Of a stretch of DNA of 64,000 nucleotides, positions 1 through 10,723 are shown piece after piece. A program made the translations under genes and the position numbers. The stretch spans positions 375,681,582 to 375,745,581 of the forward strand of contig CM057337.1 of NCBI GenBank assembly GCA_030015575.1, given 5' to 3'. The DNA comes from Agapanthus africanus (Eukaryota; Streptophyta; Magnoliopsida; Asparagales; Amaryllidaceae). How positions within the stretch are numbered: the stretch's first letter is position 1; every line of letters begins with the position of its first letter. The notes under the pieces were generated by a model. It ran no database searches. It saw only the letters and a list, made by a program, of their open reading frames with translations, and was not told where the DNA came from.

Positions 1-1318
1 TATTAGTTAATGTAAAGTAATATATCAAATATATAATTATACATTAAATCATTAAATCAACACTTGATTTAACGATCCGGTCATATCGCATATGACCGAC
101 TAATATCCAATGTATCGACTTATCGAATCAATCCTTGATTCGATAACTAGGTTATATCGCATACAACCAATCAATACATTCATCGCGAGAATAGAATACG
201 GTATGACATACACGTATTATTCTCGGTCCCGCACATATCTCATATGCGCTCCCATTTCGTTTCGCTTGAGCCAGGAAACCTCTGTCTAGGACTCTAAAGA
301 CTCGTCAATACGCCGGCAGCAGGTGATGATCATATCAAACACCCACAAACCGCAAGCGGTCTGCTAAACGTAACGGCAACCCGGGTATTGAGCTATCAGA
401 AGATCGACGAGCAAGCCCGCTCACACTCCTGTGAATCCAACCAGTAACACTTACCGTACAGTCTGATCTGTTCGTCTGATATGTCGCATATCTCGCCTAG
501 GGGTGGTAAACGTCAGACCCCAGCAGCTCGGTAAGTCGTGTCGATATGAGGTCTATAACAGTTCGAGAAACTACTGGTATCACTTACCAGTAAATCTCAG
601 CAACCCTGGCCAGGGATTTCCGGTTATAGCCAATCGAACACAGCGCAACATCAACTCCCTATATCGGGAGAGACGAATCCCCTCCTATCGCTCATTGCCT
701 CCATGTGATTCGGGACTGTACCCAAAAACCACCGTTTTGCACGCCCTCTTGGACGTGGTAAGGTGGAAATCAAAGCACAGTCGGAATCACACAAGACTCT
801 ATGACGATCTCGGGTCTACAGACTAACCTGTACCAGTGTCACCAGAGAACTGCCATCTGACATAAGGTATAATACCATCTGGGAGTTCTCGGCGAGTCCG
901 TCCAGTGTACCCAGTCTCCACTGAGCACCCGTATATCATATCCGATGTCAAACACCAATGGATATGGAATCATCCATCGCCTATCTGTATGGGTCGAGAA
1001 GGTATACGCTAGTCTACTCTGGTATATCGATACCCCGTCTCGATACACCCACGACTAGGGACCTTAAAGGATGTACTTATGGACTACCATGTCCCCATTA
1101 GTATGATCCGCATCATAGTCCAGGTAGTCATGTATACATCCTAAGGGCTTTACCAACATGTAACAGAGAGACAATTAGTGTACACGTTAAGGTAAAGTGC
1201 AACCAGATAGCATACTATCATGTCGAGCAAGAAAGTCCTCCCTATATATGTCCAAGCATCCACTACAATATACATCCTATATATAGTAATGGCCTCTAGG
1301 GCATACATATAACTAACA
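1..1318 (-). mobile_element. Copia LTR, family A, copy A' (minus strand, cut by window edge)
   Basis: Reverse complement of the family-A LTR. It ends at 1318 with CTAACA, the reverse complement of the LTR head TGTTAG, so the element reads leftwards out of the window and only its first 1318 LTR bases are seen. The same LTR recurs in plus orientation at 1362 and 24224. The right flank starts GATTC, which would be its target duplication if GATTC also flanks the unseen left end. It has no coding content. It sits inside Copia element C, of which a 43-bp stub follows at once. Confidence 0.85.
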
Positions 1319-1361
1319 GATTCTACGTAACTGTCTGTATGTACCTAGTATGACTTGTAAT
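1319..1361 (+). pseudogene. 43-bp stub of element C pol (pre-integrase region)
   Basis: Read in frame, the stub encodes a short peptide ending NCLYVPSMTCN. This matches the protease/integrase linker of element B ([11 protein letters not shown]). It continues directly into the C remnant that starts at 36189 (GTAAT, then codons for II-S), so this is the C sequence left between A' and A. It ends with GTAAT, the duplicated target of A. It is the only evidence in the left half of the window that A' and A both sit inside C. Confidence 0.8.
1357..1361. repeat. Target-site duplication GTAAT, left of A
   Basis: GTAAT immediately precedes the TGTTAG head of A. The same five bases follow A's 3' LTR at 26431 and follow B's 3' LTR at 36189. 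Confidence 0.9.
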
Positions 1362-2062
1362 TGTTAGTTATATGTATGCCCTATAGGCCATTACTATACA
1401 TAGGATATATATTGTAGTGGATGCTTGGACGTATATAGGGATGACTTTCTTGCTCGATATGATAGTATGCTATCTGGTTACTCTTTACCTTAACGTGTAC
1501 ACTGATTGTCTCTCTGCTACATGTTGGTAAAGCCCTTAGGATGTGTACTTGACTACCTGGACTATGATGTGGATCATACTAGTGGGGACATGGTAGTCCA
1601 TAAGTACATCCTTCAAGGTCCCCAGTCGTGGGTGTATCGAGACAGGGCATCGATATACCAGAGTAGACTAGCGTATACCTTCTCGACCCATACAGATAGG
1701 CGATGGATGATCCCATATCCATTGGTGTTTGACATCAGAGATGAATACAGGTGCTCAGTGGAGATTGGGTACACTGGGCGGACTCGCCGAGAACTCCCAA
1801 TTGGTATTATACCTCACGTCAGATGGCAGTTCTATGGTGACACTGGTACAGGTTAGTCTGTAGACCCGAGATCGTCATAGAGTCTTATGTGATTCCCACT
1901 GTGCTTTGATTTCCACCTTACCACGTCCAAGAGGGCGTGCAAAACGGTGGTTTTTGGGTACAATCCCGAACACATGGAGGCAATGAGCGATAAGAGGGGA
2001 TTCGTCTCTCCCGGTATAGGGAGTTGATGTTGCGCTGTGTTCGATTGGCTATAACTGGAAAT

Positions 2063-2110
2063 CCCTGGCCAGGGTTGCTGAGATTTACTGGTAAGTGTTA
2101 CCAGTAGTTT
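2063..2110. other. 12-bp palindrome plus adjacent hairpin in the A LTR
   Basis: CCCTGGCCAGGG (2063-2074) is a perfect palindrome found at the same LTR position in every Copia family of the window: 604, 3517, 27163, 34813, 39754, 48542, 54229 and 63325. Just downstream, ACTGGTAA-GTG-TTACCAGT is a perfect 8-bp hairpin in A. B, C and E keep shorter ACTGG...CCAGT forms. Function unknown; a protein site or an RNA contact are both possible. Confidence 0.6.
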
Positions 2111-2428
2111 CTCGAAATGTTATAGACCTCATATAGACACGACTTATCGAGCTATTGGGGTCTGACGTTTACCGCCCCTAGGCGAGATATGCGACATATC
2201 AGACGACGAGACCGGACTGTACGGTAAGTGTTACTGGTTGGATTCACAGGAGTGTGAGCGGGCTTGCTCGTTGATCTTCTGATCGCTCAATACCCGGGTG
2301 GCCGTTACGTTTGGCAGACCACTTGCGGCTTGTGGGTGTTTGATATGATCATCACCTACTGCTGGCGTATTGACGAGTCTTTAGAGTCCTACAAAGAGGT
2401 TTCCTGGCTCAAGCGAAACGAAATAGGA

Positions 2429-2494
2429 GCGCATATGAGATATGCGCGGGACCGAGAATAATACCAGTATGTGATACTGTATTCTATTCTCGCG
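2429..2494. other. Two perfect hairpins in the A LTR
   Basis: GCGCATAT-GAG-ATATGCGC (2429-2447) is followed by a nested stem CGAGAATA...TATTCTCG around CAGTAT-GTG-ATACTG (2454-2494). Both recur in the 3' LTR near 25293-25358 and, inverted, in A'. Confidence 0.6.
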
Positions 2495-2535
2495 ATTTGT
2501 ATCATCGGCAGGTTATATATGATATAGCCGGGTTA

Positions 2536-2773
2536 CCGAATCAAGTGTTGATTCAATACATTGATACACTTGATATTAGTCGGTTATATGCATTATGACC
2601 GGATCATTAAATCAAGTATTGATTTAATGATTTAATGTATAATTATATATTTGAAATATTACTTTACATTAACTAGTATTTGTTCACTTAAGATTAACTT
2701 TCTCACTTGATGTGCACAAGTTATATATGTGATATATTTTTGTGCACTTGCTTGTATCATGTTTGATGATACA
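2536..2773. other. AT-rich hairpin cluster near the end of A LTR segment 1
   Basis: Successive inverted repeats include GAATCAA-gtg-TTGATTC, ATCATTAAATCAA-gta-TTGATTTAATGAT (13-bp arms, 2603-2631), GTGCACAA...TTGTGCAC (2712-2747) and TGTATCAT-gtttg-ATGATACA (2753-2773). The same series is in the 3' LTR near 25410-25635. Confidence 0.55.
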
Positions 2774-2787
2774 TGCAAACTTGGGTA

Positions 2788-2792
2788 TGTGT
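2788..2792. repeat. Target-site duplication TGTGT, left of E1
   Basis: TGTGT here and at 12923-12927 flank E1. The empty site reads GGGTATGTGTTTGC in A's 3' LTR near 25645. Confidence 0.92.
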
Positions 2793-3901
2793 TGTTGGAG
2801 ATAATGCCCTCAGAGTCAATTATTAGGTCACAGGTGCGTGATTGTAATGATTGAGGGAGGAACTATCCCGGTAGGACAGTCTTACTCGAGATGATAGTAT
2901 GCTATCTGGTTTACCTTTATCATCGTGTACTGCTTTAGGTGACCTGACACGTCGCTATTACACGTTGATAGAGCCCTTAGGATTCTTGCTTGACCACCAG
3001 CAGTATGAGGGCGATCATATAAGTGGGAGCTGGGGGTCTACAAGCATATCCTTAAAAGGTCCCTAGTCGTGGGAGTTTCGAGACCGGGCATCGATACTCC
3101 ATTAGTAGACTAGTGTATACAGTCGAGACCCCGACGAGGGGCGGTGGCCGGTCTCACAAGCCACTGGTGTCAGTTGGATCACCTAAGATGTATACAGGTG
3201 CTCATTGGGTTATGAGTACACCGGACAGGACTCGCCGGGAACATGCTAGTTGGTCATATACCAGACGTCAGATGGCAGTTCCCTGGTGACATGTGTGCAG
3301 GTTAGTTCATCGACCTGGGGATCGTCATTTGTCTCGTGTGAGTTCCCACTGTACTTTGATTACTACCCTACCACGGCTCAAAGGAGTCGTGCAAACAGGT
3401 TTTAGTTGGGTACAGTCCCGAGCCACATGGAGGCAGTGAGCGTATCTTCAGGGGTTCGTCTCTCCCGGTATTGGGGGTGAGGTCGTGCTGTGTCTAGGAG
3501 AGCCATTACACAAAGTCCTTGGCCAAGGCAAGGAGATTTACTGGTAGGTATTCCAGTAGTATCTCAGGGTGTTCTGGGCTACACTCCGACACGACTTGTA
3601 CCGCTTTTGGGGGTCTGACTTTTACCAACCCCCTAGGCCCGCCATGCGATACTCATAGACGAACGGACCGGACTGCACGGATATTGTCACTAACAGGCTC
3701 AGTAGGGTGTCAGGATGAGTTTGCTCATCGACGTCCCTTTTAGTCAATAGCTGGTGGCCCGTCACGTATTGGCTTATACCTCTGACGTGCTAGTGGTTAA
3801 ATCCACAGCCATAGTATTGACGAGTCTTTAGAGTCCCCCACACTTTCAGTTACTCAGCTTTCGGGCGAAAGGCTGTAGAGGCCGTATGGAGATATGGCAG
3901 G

Positions 3902-4022
3902 GTCCGATCAGATACGTGCGGTATTGCACGGATCAGGATCGGACGGTTTGTACTAGTAGCCGTATGGGTATATGGCAGGGTTCGATCAGATACGTGTGGT
4001 ATTGCACGGATCAGGATCGAAC
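3902..4022. other. Tandem duplicated hairpin in the E LTR with compensatory change
   Basis: Unit 1 is GTCCGATC...GATCGGAC (3902-3944) and unit 2 is GTTCGATC...GATCGAAC (3980-4022). Each encloses an inner CGTG...CACG stem. Between units the C-to-T change on one arm is matched by G-to-A on the other, so pairing is kept. Copies lie at 11833-11953 and at 54613-54733 (E2). Confidence 0.65.
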
Positions 4023-4034
4023 GGATATTACTAG

Positions 4035-4054
4035 CCGGCTTTGGTTTAAGCCGG
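4035..4054. other. Conserved LTR hairpin CCGGCTT-TGGTTT-AAGCCGG
   Basis: Perfect 7-bp stem with a TGGTTT loop. The equivalent is GGCTC-tggatt-GAGCC in B, GGCTT/AAGCC in C and E3, and GGCTC/GAGCC in F. The stem base pair switches between T-A and C-G while the loop stays TGGNTT. Confidence 0.6.
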
Positions 4055-4992
4055 TCCTAGTTTAGTACAGTGTAGATTTTGTCTCTTTGCATTTGTATCC
4101 GGACGGAATACAGATGCGGGTGTGTATGCACAGTATCGGGGTTTTCCTATAATTTATTACGGGACCAGTTTTCTGAAGTTGCCAGTTTGCATTCCGTTCC
4201 GGCCGGTTTTCCTTTGCTTTTTCCCCGCCGGACTTTTCCGATGGAGGGGGTTATTTGCAATTGTGCAAATAATCTTTGTGGAGGGGGTTTCTTGCAAATC
4301 TATTGTTTATGATAGCTTTCATTATCTTTTGCACCATTCTTGCATTAAATGAGATATGAAAGGTTAAGGTGTGAAGCATGGTTCATGTTTGGATGTGGTC
4401 ACCCTCTACCTTTATCCTACACTCACCTTCCTTCTTGTTTTTTGCTTTTCCTCCACAATTCTCATATATATTGGCCGGCCTCTTTGATGAGGTGAAGATG
4501 ATGGTTCATTTGTTTTGGTGTTGGAAATTTATCAATCATCTCATTTTTATCATGCCACCAAAACCCTCTCCAAAGTTCATAATTTCCTTCTCCCTCCATG
4601 GCAACTTCACCACCCCAAAAGAGACTATGATTCTACACTACACATTCTACAGCAAATCTTGGACGCGTCGATTCGCCAGCTTCGCGCCCGAGTTGCCTCG
4701 GTATTGAGGTGGGAGCCCGTAAAAGCTACAGGCGATGTGGTGCCCTTTCCGACGAGGAGGAGACGGACGGAGATCCCGCGAGGAGATCGGAGTGGAGATG
4801 AAGACCGGAGGACTCGGATCAGTCGGTATATCTCTATTCCCTTACTTGTTGTTAGCTAGACTAGTTAATGGTTACGATCCGGAGTTTAGTGCGCGGTGGT
4901 GCCGGATTGCTAAGTCCGCAAAATTTAAGTTATTCACCGCTTCCGCATTCCGGCGTCGGATTGACGGCCGGGGCGCCGCCGTGCACTTACAG

Positions 4993-5004
4993 TGGTATCA
5001 GAGC
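4993..5004 (+). promoter_or_regulatory. Primer-binding site of E1
   Basis: TGGTATCAGAGC, complementary to the 3' end of plant initiator tRNA-Met, begins one base after the LTR. It would prime minus-strand cDNA synthesis. Confidence 0.92.
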
Positions 5005-5742
5005 CTCGCCATTAACTTCGTCTAGCTTCGTTTGGTGTGTTTGCATTTCCGATCGACCAAAATTTCCAAAAACCGTATTTTTTGTTCACATCAGTTTCTG
5101 TTGAAATATTTTGGTCTCGAAAAATTTTTCAGGTTGTAAAATATTGATGTACTGGAAAATATAAGAGCTCTGTAAAAATTCGATGAAGTGACTCCACAGT
5201 TGGAGCGCGGAACCGCCGCGAAAACCCCCTTTGTGCGGCCCTTCCGCCGCGCACTATTCACATCACTTCACCATTTTTTTACAGAGGCCTTATGGGCTTA
5301 AAATATGGGCTTTGGAATATTAAAGTTGGGCCAATTGTTTCTGTGAGTGCTACAGTTTTCTTTGGGGCCCACTTGTTAATTGTTTGATCAATCGGAAAAT
5401 TTTTAAACACATTTTTCACAGTATTTACATTATATCTGCGACCGTGAATGTCACTCGATCGGTAAATCCGGTCTAACTGCTATAGCCCGGTTAGACGGAT
5501 TTGCGAACGTGACTTTCACGTTGATGTTCTATGTATTTGCTGTGATGTTGCGGATCGGTCGTGGGGGATAGCCTGGATGCAATGCTAGTACTGTGCTGTT
5601 GTATTATGTACATTTGATATTGCGGGGCGAGCGTCCGACATGTGGACTGCCGTCACTGCCTGATTGTATTATTATTTTGGGGCACGACCTGGTTGCGGTC
5701 GATGTACCCGGTGTATGTATATTTTACTTTCTGTACTAGGAT

Positions 5743-5994
5743 TACCCCGCGGAGGGGTGCACGGATAGCCGGGTTCTAGAAGGCAACAAGCCCGCATCTC
5801 ATGGCATTGGGACGGAAGGGGCTTCACTCCAGGATTGGCGGGCTATTCGACGCACTCGTAGGGGGTACAGGTTGACCCAGGAGGGGTGCCCAAGTTGCCG
5901 GATTCCGTGAAGTGCTGGGTGGTCCATTCACGGCGCTGAAGGGGGCTGCCTCGCTTCAGGTTTTGGCGGGTGACTTGCCGCGCCCGTAGGGGTC
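5743..5994 (+). other. Two long covarying leader hairpins in E1
   Basis: Hairpin 1 (5743-5867) pairs TACCCC with GGGGTA and CGGATAGCC with GGCTATTCG. Hairpin 2 (5874-5994) pairs GACCC with GGGTC and CAAGTTGCC with GGTGACTTG. Elements A and B have one hairpin each at this place with different stem sequences but the same plan. E2 keeps both, at about 56513-56637 and 56644-56764. Confidence 0.65.
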
Positions 5995-6782
5995 TAGGAT
6001 TTCATTGCACAGGCTATCCACACGACCAGGGGAACGTCGGGTTTCAGCGGCTCTGTGAAACCCGGGGATCCCAGATATCTGTATTGTTCTGTGATGCTGT
6101 ACATTTCTGTGATGTTGCATTTTATTCACGCCTTGAGCGAAATACTATATACTGGTATATATATTAGTAGATGTTGTATATGTTTTGCATCCGCGCTAGT
6201 CCAGTCCCCGCTCTGTCGTTAGTTAGCTAACCTAACGGGTAATGACGGGACCCAGTGGCGAATGCGGATGGCATATACGTACATCAGTATATTTTCGTTC
6301 TTTTTGGTGTGATCAATTGATGGGACTGCATTGATTCGGATCAATGCAAGTTAAAACAAACCTAATCTGATGTTGTTGGAACACTTTTCAAAAAGCTGTT
6401 ATTGCAAGGACGTTTACTTTTGTTTTGCATCGTGGCATTCATTGGAATATCCTGCTCCTCAGTCGACGAGGCAAGGGCCGAGATCCCTTCACCGGGAGTG
6501 ACCCCTTGGACAGAAGTTTGCGTCAGGGCATTAACTTCACTATAGCCGATTACTTTTGCTTTGCATCGCGGTATTCATTTGGAATATCCTGCACCCCATT
6601 CTACGGGGAAAGAGCCGAGATCCCTTCACCGGGAGTGACCTCTTTAGTAAAGGTTTTCTTCACTATATTTCTAAAAAGCTATCCGTTCCTTCAACGATAT
6701 CAAGTTCATTACGTTAAAGGTTTTCGCCAGAAACCATTCGTAGCCCTCCATCATTTCAGTTAAATATTCGGTAGTATTCAAG

Positions 6783-6994
6783 CTATGTATTTTGACCTCA
6801 CGCCAAGGCATAGTGTTTGGTAGCTGCCGGGTATTTATCTGTTGCATAGATAGATGCGTTGGTTTGGGACAGTCGTACTACTATTTTGGCCTACGTCAAG
6901 GGTATGTACGGGTGGATTCAAATTAACCTGGATAATGATGGGCAGAACTTGACATGTGACTTATGATATTTTGACCTCACGCCAAGGTCATAAG
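6783..6994 (+). other. Triplet of apical hairpins in the E1 leader
   Basis: Three hairpins: 6783-6813 (CTATG...CATAG), 6874-6910 (CGTAC...GTACG) and 6960-6994 (CTTATGA...TCATAAG). The apices are TTGACCTCACGCCAA in hairpins 1 and 3 and TTGGCCTACGTCAA in hairpin 2. The same three outer stems occur in E2 and E3 with different apices. Confidence 0.65.
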
Positions 6995-7294
6995 AGCATG
7001 GGGCAGAAATCACATCGGGAGTTTCAAAAGTACTGAAACTTGCCAGATATGCGCATACCTTCTGGAGTGTGATACCGTGAGCGGATTCCGTCACGTTATC
7101 ATGCGATGAGAGTTGGATCCCGATTCCCACTGATGAGTTGGTTTACTCCTCGGGTAACCCCGACTAATTCTTCTTTCAGGTTTGGAGGAGAATTTGAGGT
7201 ACAGTGGGAGGATTCCAGATTAGATAAATTGGTGACCATTCTGATCTAGGTTAGAGTGCACGCTGAGTGTTTCTTTTCTCTCTCTCTTTGGCAG

Positions 7295-10200
7295 CGACCA
7301 TTGACCCGACCCTAAGACTTTGACTCAGTGACCAAGTTGACCGAACCTTCTTAAACACTGGCTTTTGGATTGTCAGAGTTGCAGACCTCATTGCCACTCC
7401 TACTTTTACCCTTTTCTCCAGGACACCCCGTTTTACTACGAACGTCCACTTCCATTGGACAAAACCATCGTATGGTTAGATACGAACTCGAAGGAATTTA
7501 TTCGAGGATGGTTTCAGGTTCTGGAGAAAACGGATAGGATTATTCAGTTGTCTTTTCCTTTTACCCTCTCTCAGGTTACGAGTACTCCTTGGTTTAGGGG
7601 TAGTACACCTATTACGCAAATTGGATTGTCTTCTTCCAAACCTTAGGCTGGTGCCGACCGGTAGGGAATGAAGAAAACCAATTAGCATAACGATGGTGTG
7701 CAGAAGGTATTAAGTTCAGACAAAGCAAGGGATTAGTAAGAGGGAAAAGTAAATTGCAACAAATATTCACGACCAAACCAAATATTTCGTTACCACTCCC
7801 ACATCACCTTTGTATTTCTCCAGGACACTCCGTATCACTACGAAGATCCACAGTTTATTTGGATACTCCATCGTATGGTTATATACGAACTCGAATGGAA
7901 CTTGTTCCAGTTCGGGGATGGATTCTGGTTCAGGAGAAATAGGAATAAGGTTTATTCGGTTGTCTTTTATCTTCACCCTCTCTCATTGCGAGTGTTCCTA
8001 GGATTGGGACAGTACACCCCTTATGCTTATTGGATAGTCTTCTTCCAAACCATAGGCTGGTGCCGAACGGTAGGGAAGGAAGAAAACCATTTGGCCTAAA
8101 AGGGTGTGCAGAAGGTAAAGACTAAAGACATATGAAGGGATTTGGAGAGGTGGCAAAGAACTATACGGTTACAGTCGTGAATCTGGAAGAGGCATTACTA
8201 GGAATACCAGGATACCCCATCGAAACATTTCAATGTTTCAGTCTCACTATGTACTGTTAAAGGAAACTGATTTCCCGATTAGACACTTGCTCCAGGGTAT
8301 GTATTTACCAGGTTTGATTCTCACATCTGTATGGTTTTACAGATGATGAGTGGGAGTAGGTTATTGGGAATTGGGTGATCATCCTCATTATATCGGGATT
8401 CGTTGTAATCGGTGATATTTGAGGAAATCACCTGGGCTGTTTGCCGGTCGGCAAATATTTGGTTTTGAATATCCGCAGTTATGCACCAATTTCAAATTGA
8501 TATATCTGTACGTCTATTTTCATAGAGTGAGATATACCTTTCTGAAATTATGTCTACGACATTTACCTATATCAGTGGATGGTTAGGTAAGGAGCATTAA
8601 ACAGCGGTGTAATTCTTCTTAACCATAAGTACAGTTTTCAACCTACGACACACAGTGAAAGAGTTATTAGACTCAGTGGACTTATACAGAGTATTGTATG
8701 TTGTCCAGTGTCCATTAGGACAGAGGGGTTGGTCCTCATACTATATTCTGTTTACTTTTAACTTCTCTAGTTCTTAGACATGTGTTTCGTTGAAACACAG
8801 GGTCTAAGTTTTGAGGAGTTATAGGTATTTGAATAGAGTAGAGAACCAGGTGTAGCAAGTATCGGGATTCTTCAAAGTGATCGAAGATGTAGATACTTGT
8901 GTATGGTGTTCAGTTGATAGTAATGATTAAGAGAACTTGCTTCTCTTTCGGGTTACTCATGATTGGAAGCATTCCTAAGATTGAGTAACGCTGATCGGCC
9001 TCCTTCCATTTAGTTGACATGCGCTGGGGACAGCTGCATGATTTGAATCTGGTTCAATTAAATCAGTGTCTCTGTTTCTATATTGGATATAGAACAGTTC
9101 ATATCTTAACGATGTTAAGGTACGGGGAGTTGTCCGGTTTATGATTAAAACCAGACACTGGACAACTCAAGGCACGTTTCTGTAATGGCTGTTTGTGGGT
9201 TGACCCAGGCTATGACGCGGGTTGATTTTCTACCATCTGGAAGATCAATAGCAATATTGTTCTTGACTCGCCACAGTTTTAAATTAAAAATGGATTTTTT
9301 TCAGGAAAACAGTAGTGGGAGTATGGTAGAACTGGAAGTGATTCCAGAACCACAAACGATTACTGAAGATTTGATAAGGAACCTTAAGATTCAATCTGAA
9401 TTGACATTCCATTGGCCACTCCGCAGATATGGTGGGTAACTTCAGGCACCCGAGAGGTACTACGGTAGCCTCAAGGACGGTGACGGGGAAGTTCTTGTTT
9501 ACCCACAATTGCCATTGCTGTTGTTCCAGGTTGCGAGACCCGGCGGGAGGATGAGTATAGCGTCGTTCTAAAACTAGTTTTAGAAGTGTACGTGTATATG
9601 ACTCTGCCAGAGGGTTGTCGTAGTCAGTGGGAGCAGCGGAAGCATTGGTGGACAGGTAGCTTATGTCTATTTATAGACTAGAGCAGATGTAGCGGAGATA
9701 GATCATCTATTTCTGACGTAACAGTCATGGGTTTGACTTCGTCAGAATAGGGGATGGATCTGTTGAGAAGGTAGTAGGGTGTGATATCCTGGTATTTGGA
9801 TGTTATACACAGAGTAGGAAAAGAAACTCCTACACTACAATCGGTTATACTTTGGTCGTCACACAGTGGTTTCTCCAAAAAGGAAATGGATTTTATCAGA
9901 CATACTGGTTACTAGATCTATGGTTTTAGATCTAGATTTGGGTGGTTTCCCAATCAGGGTACTTGACAGCATTCTAAGAGTATTTAGGATGGACGACTCC
10001 TGGCACGGTAGTGTACCTGCAGGTAATGGAGTCACCCTCTCTAAAGGTGTCTTACAGACTGAAGGGGAGAGGGACGTGCATGATTGGCAGATCACTTGCT
10101 TAGGCAAGTGAGTCAATCATGAGATGTCAAGTACCACACCAGATGTTGTTCTTGCACTAGATGCAATAAGTTGACATTAATCCAATCCTGGAGAAACAGT

Positions 10201-10711
10201 CGGAAGCAGTTTTAGAACATAAGTGGATGTTCTAGGGATATGATAACGACAGCCTCATTCAGGAGACGGTTATCATTCCAGGCTTCCAAGGTGACATGGA
10301 CGACAAGGAGGTTGTCAGAGTTATAGTTTTCCCTCTGATGTAGGGCAGTATTTTGGACAGGTGATCCAAGGCAATACTGAGGGAGGCATGGCGCGCACGA
10401 CACTGATTAAGTTCAGTTGTCAATACAGTCTAAGAAGTTTGGATTTGGAGTTCATTTATGAGCTACGTCCCATCAGACATCCAGACACATTCTAAGACAG
10501 GTATTGCTCATTTCGGGAGATGGGTTTCTCCGCGAACATGAGATATAGAGAGACATGGAAAGAAACAACAAAGCGGATCCACTCACTGAGGCTATTCCTC
10601 GAACGCAATAGTTCCGCAAACGAGCTTTGTGAGACTGACAAGTAGAGGAGTTGGATGTTCGGTATCACACGGGCTGTGAGTATGCGACATCGCAATAATT
10701 AGCCTTGAGTG
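7295..10711 (+). pseudogene. E1 degenerate pol region
   Basis: Only scraps of Copia Pol remain. The clearest are the integrase/RT linker (VELEVIPEPQ) near 9327, a stretch matching the nucleotides just after the RT YVDD box near 9790-9850, and the RNase H tail peptide ADPLTEAIPRTQ near 10575. Stops and frameshifts interrupt everything else. E2 carries the same broken layout, so the decay came before the spread of this subfamily. A diverged tandem repeat occupies 7390-8190. Confidence 0.7.
7390..8190 (+). repeat. Diverged tandem duplication (~0.4-kb units) in E1
   Basis: Unit 1 is about 7390-7789 and unit 2 about 7790-8190. Each starts near TCCAGGACACYCCG, contains CATCGTATGGTTA and AGGCTGGTGCCGA, and ends near GTGTGCAGAAGG. 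The same pair lies in E2 (about 58165-58960) and, inverted, in E3 (about 51570-52375). I do not recognise its origin, and the frames do not agree between units. Confidence 0.7.
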
Positions 10712-10723
10712 CAAGTGGGAGAT
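10712..10723 (+). promoter_or_regulatory. Polypurine tract of E1
   Basis: CAAGTGGGAGAT immediately before the 3' LTR. The same motif, with small changes, precedes the 3' LTRs of A, B, C and E2. Confidence 0.85.

Larger units (their letters stand above)
1..2678. repeat. Large inverted repeat made of two head-to-head LTRs
   Basis: The arms 1-1318 (A') and 1362-2678 (start of A) are the same LTR in opposite orientation with a 43-bp spacer. Base 1 pairs with about 2678. The arms are visibly very similar along their whole length with scattered substitutions. This is the by-product of two independent insertions of one family, not a foldback DNA transposon, because each arm has its own TG...CA logic and A continues as a full retroelement. 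Confidence 0.85.
1362..2792 (+). repeat. A 5' LTR, segment 1
   Basis: First 1431 bases of the LTR, from TGTTAG to the TGTGT where E1 inserted. The matching uninterrupted sequence is at the start of the 3' LTR from 24224. Confidence 0.9.
2793..4991 (+). repeat. E1 5' LTR
   Basis: Runs from TGTTGG to CTTACA, 2199 bp. The head (TGTTGGAGATAATGCCCTCA) resembles Angela/BARE-type LTR heads from memory. Small open frames inside it recur in the 3' LTR and in E2 because the LTR is repeated; I treat none as genes. Confidence 0.92.
5005..7294 (+). other. E1 leader: long, structured, no gag
   Basis: About 2.3 kb where gag would be expected. No gag-like frame or zinc knuckle is visible. It holds two long hairpins (5743-5867, 5874-5994), a CGTTAG...CTAACG stem near 6219-6236, two tandem modules of roughly 120 bp each containing GATCCCTTCACCGGGAGTGA (about 6425-6650), and the three TTGRC...GTCAA hairpins (6783-6994). 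It ends at a pyrimidine tract and CAG at 7294 that aligns with the splice-acceptor-like site of A and B. Confidence 0.7.

Noticed and set aside
1-2678. Foldback or MITE-like DNA transposon suggested by the large inverted repeat
   Set aside because: Each arm is a retrotransposon LTR with its own boundary and the right arm belongs to full element A.
3881-4060. tRNA-like look of the GGTTCGATC segment in the E LTR
   Set aside because: It is a duplicated hairpin; no cloverleaf, anticodon arm or acceptor stem can be drawn.
4515-4859. 114-residue open frame in the E1 LTR, repeated identically at 12446-12790
   Set aside because: It recurs only because the LTR is duplicated. E2 does not keep the frame and nothing about it resembles a known protein.
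7130-7137. CTGATGAG, the hammerhead ribozyme core motif, in E1 and B leaders
   Set aside because: No GAAA core partner at the right spacing, and A has CTGCGAG at this place, so the core is not conserved.
7365-7646. 93-residue open frame in E1, also open in E2 (58139-58420)
   Set aside because: E1 and E2 are so similar that shared openness says little. The tandem partner unit does not keep the frame, and E3 breaks it.
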